The position numbers and the translations under genes were made by a program. This document shows positions 1-8,313 of a DNA stretch of 64,000 nt, in pieces (positions within the stretch are counted from its first letter, which is position 1; the number at the start of each line of letters is the position of its first letter). Source of the stretch: Ruegeria_B marisflavi (GTDB lineage Bacteria > Pseudomonadota > Alphaproteobacteria > Rhodobacterales > Rhodobacteraceae); contig NZ_JAOVQN010000009.1 of assembly GCF_025673445.1 (NCBI RefSeq), forward strand, positions 102,695 through 166,694, in the 5' to 3' direction. The notes below the pieces were generated by a model. It made no database searches and had not been told where the DNA came from. It was given only the letters and a program-made list of their open reading frames with translations.

Positions 1-780
1 CTGCGCCGCAACCGCTGGCTGCTGGTGGCGACGCTGATCATGGTGCTGTTCGCGCTGGCCCTGACATTCGCCGGCAGCGCGCCCACCGGCACGCTGGGCG
101 TGGATATGCTGACCGTCTCGGTCGCCTCGATGACGACGCTCAGCGTCTATCTCGCACCGCTGCTGGCGCTGATGATCTCTTTCGACTCCATCGCGGGCGA
201 TGTGGACAGGGGCAGCCTGGCGCTTCTGCTGTCCTATCCTTCGGGTCGCGGCGAGATCCTGCTCGGCAAGTTCACCGCCCACCTGGCCGCGCTGGCCTTT
301 GCCATGACCGTGGGCTTTGGCACCGCAGGTGCGGTGGCCGCCTGGTTCGGTGGGGCAGGACCCGAAAGCCTGATGGCGCTTCTGCGTCTCATCCTCACCT
401 CGATCCTGTTGGGCGCCGTGTTCCTGGCGCTTGGATACCTGCTGTCGGCCCTGGCACGGGGCGCTACGGCTGCGGCAGGTCTGTCGGCCGGGCTCTGGCT
501 GGTCTTTGTCGTCCTTTATGACCTGGGGCTGTTGGGGGCCGTGGTCATGGATCAGGGCGGTACCTTCACCCGTTCCGTCTTCCCGTGGGTGATGGTGGCC
601 AACCCGGCCGACGCTTTCCGTTTGTGGAACATCGCCGCAACCGATGGGGTCGCCATGGCCTCGGGTATGACCGGCGCCGCACAGGCGCTGCCGGTTTGGG
701 CCGCGCCGGTGTCGCTGCTGGTCTGGCCAGTCCTGGGGTTTGTCCTGGCCTGGGCCGCGTTCCGGAGGGTCGAGCCATGA
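1..780 (+). CDS. nosY: NosY-type ABC transporter permease (5' end cut off by the window)
   Basis: The reading frame is open from base 1, so the first residues lie outside the window; the GTG at 25 is only an internal codon. The visible 259 residues are a polytopic membrane protein with about five to six hydrophobic segments. It has the SFDSIAGDVDRGSLALLLSYP region typical of ABC-2/NosY permeases, where a cytoplasmic loop follows the second helix. With NosD and NosF (expected upstream) NosY forms the transporter that supplies sulfur and helps assemble the copper centres of periplasmic nitrous oxide reductase NosZ. The assignment rests on the fold plus the following nosL, with which it shares an ATGA stop/start overlap at 777-780, implying translational coupling. 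Confidence 0.85.
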   Translation: MRRNRWLLVATLIMVLFALALTFAGSAPTGTLGVDMLTVSVASMTTLSVYLAPLLALMISFDSIAGDVDRGSLALLLSYPSGRGEILLGKFTAHLAALAFAMTVGFGTAGAVAAWFGGAGPESLMALLRLILTSILLGAVFLALGYLLSALARGATAAAGLSAGLWLVFVVLYDLGLLGAVVMDQGGTFTRSVFPWVMVANPADAFRLWNIAATDGVAMASGMTGAAQALPVWAAPVSLLVWPVLGFVLAWAAFRRVEP

Positions 781-1295
781 GGACACTTGCGCTCATTGCC
801 CTGGTCGCCCTTGCTGCCTGCAAGGAGGAAGAGGCCAAGGCGCCGCCCGCCCCGGTGGAGCTGACCGAGGCCGCGCTCAGCTACTTCTGTCAGATGAACG
901 TGGCCGAACATGGCGGGCCCAAGGGGCAGATCCATCTCGATGGATATCCAGCCCCGATCTTTTTCGCTCAGGTCCGCGATCTGGTCACCTATCTGAAAAG
1001 CCCCGAACGCGATGCCGAGATTACCGCCGTTTATGTCAGTGACATGGGGGCGGCCGTCAGCTGGGCGGAACCGGGTCCGATGAACTGGACCCCTGCCAAT
1101 ACAGCTTTATTTGTCGTCGGCGCGGGCGTCGCCGGTGGCATGGGCGCGCCGGAACTCGTACCTTTTGCCGATCAGACGGCGGCCGAGGCCTTTGTCGCGC
1201 GCTATGGTGGCCGTATCCTGTCGCTCGACGCCATTCCCGAGGCCGAGGTGCTGGGGCCGGTCGATCTGAACCAGACCTTGCAAAACCCGGTGTAA
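777..1295 (+). CDS. nosL: NosL, copper-binding lipoprotein for nitrous oxide reductase maturation
   Basis: 172 residues. The N-terminus is a lipoprotein signal with lipobox LAAC (Cys15), so the protein should be membrane-anchored in the periplasm. The CQMNV motif soon after (about residue 40) matches the Cys/Met metal site of NosL, a Cu(I) chaperone that delivers copper to the NosDFY/NosZ assembly machinery. I chose the ATG at 777 because it overlaps the nosY stop and gives a complete lipoprotein signal; the open frame extends further upstream only inside nosY. In many alphaproteobacteria nosX follows nosL; here a cytochrome c gene follows instead. Confidence 0.88.
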   Translation: MRTLALIALVALAACKEEEAKAPPAPVELTEAALSYFCQMNVAEHGGPKGQIHLDGYPAPIFFAQVRDLVTYLKSPERDAEITAVYVSDMGAAVSWAEPGPMNWTPANTALFVVGAGVAGGMGAPELVPFADQTAAEAFVARYGGRILSLDAIPEAEVLGPVDLNQTLQNPV

Positions 1296-1333
1296 CCTAG
1301 AAAAGTTCAACCTCAACCAAGAAGGAGAGATAG

Positions 1334-1711
1334 ATGCTCAAATCCAGACTGATCCTGACGGCGCTGGCAGCGACGCTGGCCATGCCAGCGCTTGCCGATG
1401 GCGATGCCGACAAGGGCAAGAAAGTCTTCAACAAATGCAAGGCCTGCCATGCGGTTGGCGAAGGCGCGGCCAACAAGGTCGGGCCGCAGCTGAACGGTAT
1501 CGTCGGAGCAGCCGCCGGTCAGGTCGAAGGCTTCAAGTACTCCGACGCCCTTACCGAAGCCGCAGCTGGCGGTCTGGTCTGGGACGAGGATAACCTGTCC
1601 GCCTTCCTGACAAAGCCCAAGGACTTCATGAACGGCACCAAGATGAGTTTTGCCGGGCTCAAGAAGGAAGACGAGATCGAAAACGTCATCGCCTACCTGC
1701 AAGGCTTCTGA
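1334..1711 (+). CDS. Small periplasmic class I cytochrome c (c2/c550-like)
   Basis: 125 residues with a cleavable signal peptide ending near Ala21. One heme-c motif CKACH is present (Cys35, Cys38, His39), and a probable Met axial ligand lies in GTKMSF (Met104), as in mitochondrial-type cytochrome c2. It should carry electrons in the periplasm. Its position 38 bases after nosL suggests it could donate electrons to NosZ, or to the nitrite and nitric oxide reductases encoded further along, but that partner is inferred. AAGGAG lies about 8 bases before the ATG. It ends convergently with the next gene. Confidence 0.85.
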   Translation: MLKSRLILTALAATLAMPALADGDADKGKKVFNKCKACHAVGEGAANKVGPQLNGIVGAAAGQVEGFKYSDALTEAAAGGLVWDEDNLSAFLTKPKDFMNGTKMSFAGLKKEDEIENVIAYLQGF

Positions 1712-1747
1712 CCGGTCACCGGGCGGCGGGCCTGCCTGCCGCTCGCG

Positions 1748-2362
1748 TCAACCGTCCAGCGAGACCCAGAGAACGCGCGCGTCCTCGTCACTGGTCGAGA
1801 CGCAGCCATGCCCCATGCCGCTGTCGTAATAGACACTGTCGCCCGCCTTCATCTGCAAGGGGCGATAGTGTTCGGTATAGAGCGTCAGTTCGCCGCTCAG
1901 CACGAACATGAACTCTTCGCCCCGGTGGCGCACCCAGGTGTCGAACTCGCTGACATCGCGGACCTTGATCGTGCTGATATAGGGCAGCATCCGCTTGCTG
2001 GTCAGTTCGGTGCACAAGAGTTCATGATCATAGGTGCGGGTAACCTGATGCTCGCCCTGATCCTTGCGGGTGAAATCGCGGCGTCCGGAAATGTCGCTCT
2101 TGCCCGACTGCACGAAAAGCTGCGGCGTCTCCAGTTCCAGCGCCTGCATCAGGCGGCGGATGATGTCGAAACTGGCGCGGGTCTGGTTGTTCTCGATCTT
2201 CGACAGGGTCGACCGCCCGATGGCGGCGGCGCGCGCGACCTCCTCCAAGGTCATGCCCTTGTCCTTGCGTGCCTCGCGAATCATGCGGCCAAGGGTTTCG
2301 CCATCGGGCGCTTCCAACCCCTCGATGCTCAGGCCTTCGTCTTCTGTCTGAACCGGCTCCAT
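1748..2362 (-). CDS. XRE-family regulator with C-terminal cupin domain
   Basis: 204 residues from the chosen start. Residues about 25-80 form an XRE/lambda-repressor helix-turn-helix (GMTLEEVARAAAIGRSTLSKIENNQ). Residues about 130-200 form a cupin barrel (RHRGEEFMFVLSGELTLY, then GDSVYYDSGMGHG), the usual ligand-sensing part of this family. The ATG at 2362 is preferred to the upstream ATG at 2509 because AGGGG lies 7 bases before it and the N-terminal extension looks non-coding. It is divergent from gcvT, so control of glycine cleavage is plausible. Related XRE-cupin proteins control amino acid, polyamine or short-chain metabolism. The true effector is unknown. Confidence 0.8.
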   Translation of the reverse strand: MEPVQTEDEGLSIEGLEAPDGETLGRMIREARKDKGMTLEEVARAAAIGRSTLSKIENNQTRASFDIIRRLMQALELETPQLFVQSGKSDISGRRDFTRKDQGEHQVTRTYDHELLCTELTSKRMLPYISTIKVRDVSEFDTWVRHRGEEFMFVLSGELTLYTEHYRPLQMKAGDSVYYDSGMGHGCVSTSDEDARVLWVSLDG

Positions 2363-2624
2363 GCGCATTCCCCTGATTTCGGCGGTTGATCTACCCCATA
2401 ACCCTAACGTATTCGAATTTTCCAAATCAAATCTTTTGTTGCCAATAAGGGAAAAGTTTCCTATACGAGACATCAAGATTGTGCGCGATGGAATACAGAC
2501 CGGGCGCACAGCGAAACTCAGGGGGGATCCGGTGGGCCTGCCACTTGCGACACTGATCGGTGAAATGTGCCGTGGTTCTTGCCATGTGTCGGTTTCGCGC
2601 CCCGCCTCCCCCTCTTTCCGCCTT

Positions 2625-2697
2625 GCCGCTCCGCCGACATCTCCGTGTCAAAGCTTTTCTCCTCCTCTCCCTTCGGCATGGGGATCGGCGGAGCGGC
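2625..2697 (+). promoter_or_regulatory. Long hairpin in the gcvT 5' leader
   Basis: A perfect 13-bp inverted repeat, GCCGCTCCGCCGA at 2625-2637 and TCGGCGGAGCGGC at 2685-2697, encloses a 47-base, pyrimidine-rich loop and ends 49 bases before the gcvT ATG. Such a stem would form in the mRNA leader and could control gcvT expression. I looked for the conserved core of the glycine riboswitch, common before gcvT, and could not recognise it on this strand. The element is therefore either a different regulatory RNA or an operator. The stem is certain; the function is inference. Confidence 0.5.
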
Positions 2698-2746
2698 AAC
2701 CCTTTCCCTTTGCGTGCCCTGCGCGAGCTCAAGGACAAACCAGATC

Positions 2747-3844
2747 ATGACTGACACGCCCAAACGCACCCCGCTCTATGACCTGCATGTCGAGCTTGGC
2801 GGCAAGATGGTGGATTTCGCCGGTTGGGAGATGCCGGTGCAATACCCGATGGGGATCATGGGCGAGCACAAGCAGTGCCGCGAAAAAGCGGCGCTGTTCG
2901 ATGTCAGTCACATGGGGCAGGTGATCCTGCGCGGGGAAGATATCGGCGCCAAACTGGAAAAGCTCTGCCCGCAGGTGTTCTCGACCCTGCCCGAGGGCAA
3001 GGCGCGCTATGGTTTCTTCACCAATGCCCAGGGCGGCATCATGGATGACCTGATCGTGTCGAATGCCGGGGAGTATTTCTTTGTGGTGGTGAACGCGGCG
3101 CTGCGCCATCAGGACATTCCGCACATGGCTGCAAATCTGGACGGGGTCGAGGTGACCGAGATCTTCGACCGCGCGCTGGTCGCGGTGCAGGGCCCCAGTG
3201 CCGAGGATGTGGTGGGCCGCCTCTGCCCCGCCGCGCGCGACCTGAAGTTCATGGAGACGATGCTGGGCGAGATTGACGGTGTCGAATGCCGCATCTCGCG
3301 GCTGGGCTATACCGGCGAGGACGGATACGAGATCTCGATCCCCGAAGGCGAGGCGATCCGAATCTCGCGCCTGTTCCTGGCGCATGAGGATTGCGAGCCT
3401 GCGGGTCTGGGCGCCCGCGACAGCCTGCGGCTGGAGGCGGGGCTTTGTCTTTACGGTAACGACATCGACAACGGCACCTCGCCGATCGAGGCCAGCCTGC
3501 TCTGGGCAATCCAGAAACGGCGCCGCGAAGAAGGCGGATTTCCTGGCGCCGAGCGCATCCTGAAGGAAATCGCCGAAGGCGCCCCACGCAAGCTGGTCGG
3601 CATCAAGCCCGAAGGTCGCGCACCCGCCCGCCAGCATGTGGAGATCCAGAACCCTGGCGGCGAGACCATCGGCGAGATCACCTCGGGCGGCTTCGGCCCC
3701 ACGGTCGGCGCGCCGGTGGCAATGGGCTATGTCGCCAGCGCCCATGCGGCGCCGGGCGACAAGGTCAACCTGATCATCCGGGGCAAGGCCCAGCCTGCCG
3801 AAATTGTCGCGCTGCCTTTCGTCGCGCAGAATTACAAACGCTAG
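2747..3844 (+). CDS. gcvT: Glycine cleavage system T protein (aminomethyltransferase)
   Basis: 365 residues, normal for GcvT. The protein takes the aminomethyl group carried on lipoylated GcvH, transfers the one-carbon unit to tetrahydrofolate and releases ammonia. The folate-binding GcvT domain fills residues 1 to about 265 (VDFAGWEMPVQYP, FDVSHMGQ, GYTGEDGYEIS, GLGARDSLRLEAG), followed by the C-terminal barrel (GEITSGGFGPTVGAPVAMGYV). The ATG at 2747 follows AAGGAC and begins with the family-like MTDTPKRTPLYDLHVELGGKMV; the open frame upstream crosses the leader hairpin and is rejected. It is the first gene of a gcvT-gcvH-gcvP operon. Confidence 0.96.
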   Translation: MTDTPKRTPLYDLHVELGGKMVDFAGWEMPVQYPMGIMGEHKQCREKAALFDVSHMGQVILRGEDIGAKLEKLCPQVFSTLPEGKARYGFFTNAQGGIMDDLIVSNAGEYFFVVVNAALRHQDIPHMAANLDGVEVTEIFDRALVAVQGPSAEDVVGRLCPAARDLKFMETMLGEIDGVECRISRLGYTGEDGYEISIPEGEAIRISRLFLAHEDCEPAGLGARDSLRLEAGLCLYGNDIDNGTSPIEASLLWAIQKRRREEGGFPGAERILKEIAEGAPRKLVGIKPEGRAPARQHVEIQNPGGETIGEITSGGFGPTVGAPVAMGYVASAHAAPGDKVNLIIRGKAQPAEIVALPFVAQNYKR

Positions 3845-3911
3845 CCCCTGCCAGAGGCAGGGGTACAAAGCCTTGACTAAGGCTTTGTCCACAAGGTTTT
3901 CCAAAACCTTG
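3845..3911 (+). repeat. Three tandem perfect hairpins between gcvT and gcvH
   Basis: Directly after the gcvT stop come three different perfect stem-loops. CCCCTGCC-AGA-GGCAGGGG lies at 3845-3863. ACAAAGCCTT-GACT-AAGGCTTTGT lies at 3865-3888. CAAGGTTTT-CC-AAAACCTTG lies at 3892-3911. None is followed by a clear U-tract, so they look more like mRNA-processing or stabilising hairpins or a composite intergenic repeat than terminators. They could set the ratio of GcvT to the more abundant GcvH. Confidence 0.7.
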
Positions 3912-3958
3912 CCCGCGCCCGCCGCAGCCGAAATACACCATCCGAAGGATCGACAAAC

Positions 3959-4324
3959 ATGACCATCTACTACTCCGAAGACCACGAATGGCTCAGCGTC
4001 GAGGGCGAGATCGCCACGCTGGGCATCACCAAACACGCTGCCGACCAGCTGGGCGAGGTGGTTTTCATCGAACAGAAAGAGGCCGGTGACGAATTTGCCC
4101 AGGGCGACGAGATCGGCGTGATCGAGTCGGTCAAGGCCGCCTCCGAGATCTATGCTCCCGTCGATGGCGAAGTGGTCGAGGTGAACGAGGAACTGGCCGA
4201 CAATCCCGGCGCCCTGAACGAAAGCCCCGAGGGCGACGCCTGGATCTACAAGATCAAGCTCAGCGATGCGTCGCAGCTTGACGGGCTGATGGATCTCGCC
4301 GCCTATAAAGACATGATCGGCTAA
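3959..4324 (+). CDS. gcvH: Glycine cleavage system H protein (lipoyl carrier)
   Basis: 121 residues, full length. This small soluble protein carries the lipoyl arm that shuttles the aminomethyl group from GcvP to GcvT and is reoxidised by lipoamide dehydrogenase. The attachment lysine is Lys59 in GVIESVKAAS, inside the hallmark biotinyl/lipoyl barrel (LGEVVFIEQKEAGDEF before it, PVDGEVVEVNEEL after it). It follows gcvT by 114 bases filled with hairpins and precedes gcvP by 56 bases. The ATG at 3959 has GAAGGATCG upstream as ribosome site. Confidence 0.97.
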   Translation: MTIYYSEDHEWLSVEGEIATLGITKHAADQLGEVVFIEQKEAGDEFAQGDEIGVIESVKAASEIYAPVDGEVVEVNEELADNPGALNESPEGDAWIYKIKLSDASQLDGLMDLAAYKDMIG

Positions 4325-4331
4325 GCCGCCG

Positions 4332-4352
4332 GCCGCCGGCCTTGCCGGCGGC
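4332..4352 (+). repeat. GC-rich hairpin between gcvH and gcvP
   Basis: GCCGCCGGC-CTT-GCCGGCGGC, a perfect 9-bp stem with a 3-base loop, starts 7 bases after the gcvH stop. There is no U-tract. It sits in the same operon position as the hairpins after gcvT and may stabilise or cut the upstream mRNA. Confidence 0.6.
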
Positions 4353-4380
4353 TCCCACCGCCTGACGAGGACCCAGAGCC

Positions 4381-7239
4381 ATGGCCTTCAAACTCACCGA
4401 CTACGAAGCCTACGATTTCGCCAACCGCCGCCACATCGGGCCCAGCCCGCGCGAGATGGCCGATATGTTGCAGGTGATCGGCTTCAAGACGCTCGACCAG
4501 CTGATCGACGCCACCGTGCCGCCGTCGATCCGGCAGAAAGAGGCGCTGGACTGGGGTCCGGCCATGACCGAGCGCGACGCGCTCTATCACATGAAACAGG
4601 TGGCCTCGAAGAACAAGGTTCTGACCTCGCTGATCGGCCAGGGCTATTACGGCACCACCACCCCGGCGCCGATCCTGCGCAACATCCTGGAAAACCCGGC
4701 CTGGTATACCGCCTATACCCCCTATCAGCCGGAAATTAGCCAGGGCCGGCTTGAAGCGCTGTTGAACTTCCAGACCATGGTCAGCGACCTGACCGGGCTC
4801 GACGTGGCCAATGCTTCGCTTCTGGACGAGGCCACCGCCGCCGCCGAAGCGATGACCATGGCACAGCGCGGCGGTCGGTCCAAGGCCAACAATGCCGCCT
4901 TCTTCGTCGACAAGAATTGCCACCCGCAGACCATCGCAGTGATCAAGACCCGCGCCGAACCTCTGGGCATCGACGTCAAGGTCGCCGACCCTGACGAGCT
5001 GGAGGCCGGCGCCGTATTCGGTGCGATCTTCCAGTATCCGGGCACCTATGGACATGTGCGCGACTTCACCAAGGAAATCGCGGCGCTGCACGAACATAAC
5101 GCCATCGCCATCGTGGCCGCCGACATCCTGTCGCTGGCCCTGCTGAAAAGCCCGGGCGAAATGGGCGCCGATATCGCCATCGGCTCGACCCAGCGGTTCG
5201 GCGTTCCGATGGGGTTCGGCGGACCGCACGCCGCCTATATGGCGACGACCGACAAGCTCAAGCGTGCGATGCCGGGCCGGATCATCGGCGTCAGCATCGA
5301 CGCACGTGGCAACAAGGCGTACCGCCTGGCGCTTCAGACCCGTGAACAGCACATCCGCCGGGAAAAGGCCAACTCGAACGTCTGCACGGCACAGGCCCTG
5401 CTGGCCGTCATCGCCTCGATGTATGCCGTCTATCACGGCCCTGACGGAATCAAGGCCATCGCGCAATCGGTGCACCGCAAGACCTCGCGCCTGGTGGACG
5501 GTCTGGTCGAGGCCGGGTTCAAAGTGGAACCGGAAGTGTTCTTTGACACCATCACCGTCGAGGTCGGCCCGCTCCAGAAAACCGTGATGGAGGCCGCCGT
5601 CGCCCGGGGCGTCAACCTGCGCAAGGTCGGCGAAGACCGGATCGGTATCTCGCTCGATGAGCAGACCCGCGCCGAGACTATCGAGGCGGTCTGGGGTGCC
5701 TTTGGTATCGACAAAAAGGACGACAGCGTCGCCAATCGCAGCTATCACTTGCCGGATTATGCGCTGCGGGAAAGCCCCTATCTGACCCACCCGATCTTTC
5801 ACAAGAACCGGGCCGAGGCCGAGATGACCCGCTATATGCGCCGTCTGGCCGACCGCGACCTGGCGCTCGACCGCGCCATGATCCCGCTGGGATCCTGCAC
5901 GATGAAGCTCAATGCCACGATCGAGATGATCCCGGTCACCTGGCCCGAGTTCGGCAACCTGCACCCCTTCGTCCCGGACGATCAGGCGCAAGGCTATCAC
6001 GAGATGATCGCAGATCTGAACGACAAGCTGTGCCAGATCACTGGCTATGACGCGATCAGCCAACAGCCCAACTCGGGTGCGCAGGGCGAATATGCGGGCC
6101 TGCTGACCATCCGCAACTATCACGTCGCCAACGGCCAGGGACACCGCAACGTCTGCTTGATCCCGACCTCGGCGCATGGCACCAACCCGGCCTCGGCCCA
6201 GATGGTCGGCTGGAAGGTCGTGCCGATCAAATCCGACGACAAGGGCAACATCGACGTCGCCGATTTCCGCGCCCGCGCCATCGAGCATTCGGATAATCTC
6301 GCGGCTTGCATGATCACCTACCCCTCGACCCACGGTGTTTTCGAAACCACCGTGCAAGAGGTCTGCGACATCACCCATGAACATGGCGGCCAGGTCTATA
6401 TCGACGGGGCCAACATGAACGCCATGGTCGGCCTGTCGCGTCCGGGTGACATTGGCGGCGACGTCAGCCACCTGAACCTGCACAAGACCTTCTGCATCCC
6501 GCATGGCGGCGGCGGTCCCGGCATGGGTCCGATCGGGGTCAAGGCGCATCTGGCCGAGCATCTGCCCGGCCACCCGGAATACGGTACAGCTGTTGGTCCG
6601 GTCTCGGCCGCGCCCTTCGGGTCGCCCTCGATCCTGCCGGTCAGCTGGGCCTATGTGCTGCTGATGGGGGGCGCCGGTCTGACCCAGGCCACCAAGGTCG
6701 CGATCCTGAACGCCAACTATATCGCGGCCCGGCTCAAGGACGCCTATCCGATCCTCTACACCTCGGAAACCGGTCGGGTGGCGCATGAATGCATCCTCGA
6801 CACCCGCCCGCTGAACGACGAGGGCGGCGTGACGGTGGATGACGTAGCCAAGCGCCTGATCGACAGCGGCTTTCACGCGCCGACGATGAGCTGGCCGGTG
6901 GCGGGCACCCTGATGGTGGAACCGACCGAATCCGAGCCCAAGGAAGAGCTCGACCGGTTCTGCGAGGCGATGCTGTCGATCCGGGGCGAGGCGCAGGATA
7001 TCATCGATGGCACGATCGACCCCCAGAACAACCCGCTGAAACACGCCCCTCACACGGTGCGCGATCTGGTGGGGGACTGGGACCGGCCCTATAGCCGCGA
7101 ACAGGCGTGTTTCCCTCCGGGCAATTTGGGCGTCGACAAGTACTGGCCCGCAGTCAACCGGGTGGACAACGCCTATGGCGACCGTCACCTGATCTGCACC
7201 TGCCCGCCGATGAGCGCCTATGAGGAAGCCGCCGAATAA
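4381..7239 (+). CDS. gcvP: Glycine dehydrogenase (decarboxylating), glycine cleavage P protein
   Basis: 952 residues, the single-chain form with both halves fused. GcvP is the PLP enzyme that decarboxylates glycine and loads the aminomethyl group on GcvH lipoate. The PLP lysine is Lys702 in NLHKTFCIPHGGGGPG; the glycine-rich GGGGPGMGP loop follows. The N-terminal half has the family motifs PAPILRNILENPAWYTAYTPYQPEISQGRLEALLN and the ETVLDEATA-like NASLLDEATAAAEAM stretch. The start at 4381 gives MAFKLTDYEAYDFANRRHIGP, typical of GcvP. A long open frame on the opposite strand is a codon-bias shadow. Confidence 0.97.
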   Translation: MAFKLTDYEAYDFANRRHIGPSPREMADMLQVIGFKTLDQLIDATVPPSIRQKEALDWGPAMTERDALYHMKQVASKNKVLTSLIGQGYYGTTTPAPILRNILENPAWYTAYTPYQPEISQGRLEALLNFQTMVSDLTGLDVANASLLDEATAAAEAMTMAQRGGRSKANNAAFFVDKNCHPQTIAVIKTRAEPLGIDVKVADPDELEAGAVFGAIFQYPGTYGHVRDFTKEIAALHEHNAIAIVAADILSLALLKSPGEMGADIAIGSTQRFGVPMGFGGPHAAYMATTDKLKRAMPGRIIGVSIDARGNKAYRLALQTREQHIRREKANSNVCTAQALLAVIASMYAVYHGPDGIKAIAQSVHRKTSRLVDGLVEAGFKVEPEVFFDTITVEVGPLQKTVMEAAVARGVNLRKVGEDRIGISLDEQTRAETIEAVWGAFGIDKKDDSVANRSYHLPDYALRESPYLTHPIFHKNRAEAEMTRYMRRLADRDLALDRAMIPLGSCTMKLNATIEMIPVTWPEFGNLHPFVPDDQAQGYHEMIADLNDKLCQITGYDAISQQPNSGAQGEYAGLLTIRNYHVANGQGHRNVCLIPTSAHGTNPASAQMVGWKVVPIKSDDKGNIDVADFRARAIEHSDNLAACMITYPSTHGVFETTVQEVCDITHEHGGQVYIDGANMNAMVGLSRPGDIGGDVSHLNLHKTFCIPHGGGGPGMGPIGVKAHLAEHLPGHPEYGTAVGPVSAAPFGSPSILPVSWAYVLLMGGAGLTQATKVAILNANYIAARLKDAYPILYTSETGRVAHECILDTRPLNDEGGVTVDDVAKRLIDSGFHAPTMSWPVAGTLMVEPTESEPKEELDRFCEAMLSIRGEAQDIIDGTIDPQNNPLKHAPHTVRDLVGDWDRPYSREQACFPPGNLGVDKYWPAVNRVDNAYGDRHLICTCPPMSAYEEAAE

Positions 7240-7307
7240 GGCGAGACAGCCAAAGTCGGCCGCGCCCGTCCCAGACAGGCGCGGCCAGACGCAAGAGGGA
7301 GGGCTAT

Positions 7308-8270
7308 GTGACCTGTTGCGCATCCACCGGGGCCACTGGCCTGCCCGAGCCGCCCAGGCATATCGACATCATCCTGCCCGAGGGCGCCGCGCCCTCTTCG
7401 GCCAGAATGCTGGCCGATCTTTTCCGGGCCGCCAACGAGATCCTCCCGGGCAAGCCCTATCGCATCTCGGTGCACCGGCTCTCCGCCCAACCGGGCGGCG
7501 ACCCGCGCAAGTGGCAGCGCCGTACGGTGATCTTCCTGGGCGACATCCACAAGAGATGGCCCGTCGCCGACAAGGACTCCGCCCGGATCCACCGTATCCT
7601 GTCGCTGGCCCCGCGCACCGTACTGATCGGCGGCGCGGTGTTCCTGTTGGGTGATACCGGGCTGGCGCAGGGCCGGGCCATTGCGGTTCACCCCAACTTC
7701 TCTGCCTCTGCCCGGGAAGAGGGGCTGGATTGCGGCGATGGGTCCGATCTGACAACCCGGAACGGCTGCATTTCCACCGCCATCAGCGCCTTTGCCGCCT
7801 TGCCGGTCATACTGGAACTGATCGCGCAGGATCACGGTGCCTTTGCCGCCCATGCGCTTGGCACCTATCTTGGCCTGAAACAGACCCAGCCCAACCGGCA
7901 CAGTCGCCTGTCGCTTGGGTTTTTGCACAAGGCGCGCGGCGACCGGCTGATCGACAACTGCCTGTCGCTGATGCAGGCCCATATCGAAAAGCCGCTGAAG
8001 ATCGGTGAATTGGCTCGGCATCAGGGGGTGTCCACCCGCAAGCTGCAACGCCGGTTTCTCGATCTGATCGGCGATGGGCCGCTGACCATCTACCGGGCGC
8101 TCAGGATCGAACGGGCACAGCAATTGCTGGTCCAGACCAGCCTGCCCCTGTCCGAGATCATTCTGGCCACCGGGTTTGGCACCCATTCGAACCTCGCCCG
8201 CTGGGTGCGCAAGGAATATGGTGTCAGCCCGCAGACCCTCAGACAGCAGGCATTTCGCGGCGCCACCTGA
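7308..8270 (+). CDS. GlxA-type AraC-family transcriptional regulator
   Basis: 320 residues starting with GTG 7308 behind GAGGGAGGG. The N-terminal about 190 residues form a DJ-1/PfpI (class I amidotransferase-like) sensor domain without an obvious catalytic triad. The C-terminus (about 220-315) has the two AraC helix-turn-helix motifs (LKIGELARHQGVSTRKLQRRFLDLIGDGP and LPLSEIILATGFGTHSNLARWVRKEYGVSPQTLR). Regulators of this type often sense amino acids or methylated amines such as glycine betaine or carnitine. It follows gcvP by 68 bases on the same strand, so a role in glycine or betaine-derived one-carbon metabolism is a reasonable guess only. Confidence 0.82.
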   Translation: MTCCASTGATGLPEPPRHIDIILPEGAAPSSARMLADLFRAANEILPGKPYRISVHRLSAQPGGDPRKWQRRTVIFLGDIHKRWPVADKDSARIHRILSLAPRTVLIGGAVFLLGDTGLAQGRAIAVHPNFSASAREEGLDCGDGSDLTTRNGCISTAISAFAALPVILELIAQDHGAFAAHALGTYLGLKQTQPNRHSRLSLGFLHKARGDRLIDNCLSLMQAHIEKPLKIGELARHQGVSTRKLQRRFLDLIGDGPLTIYRALRIERAQQLLVQTSLPLSEIILATGFGTHSNLARWVRKEYGVSPQTLRQQAFRGAT

Positions 8271-8313
8271 TCCCCGTTGACAGCCATGGCGCCGATCAGC
8301 ACAAGTTTCGGCC

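Noticed and set aside
1712..1747. Terminator between the cytochrome c gene and the XRE gene
   Set aside because: Only short GC-rich pairings without a T-run; too weak to claim.
2510..2746. Glycine riboswitch before gcvT
   Set aside because: The conserved aptamer segments could not be found on the plus strand; only a long stem is certain.
4321..7323. A 1000-residue open frame on the minus strand opposite gcvP
   Set aside because: It is the mirror of a long, clearly homologous gcvP gene in GC-rich DNA; its translation has no domain sense and is full of Arg/His/Gln runs.
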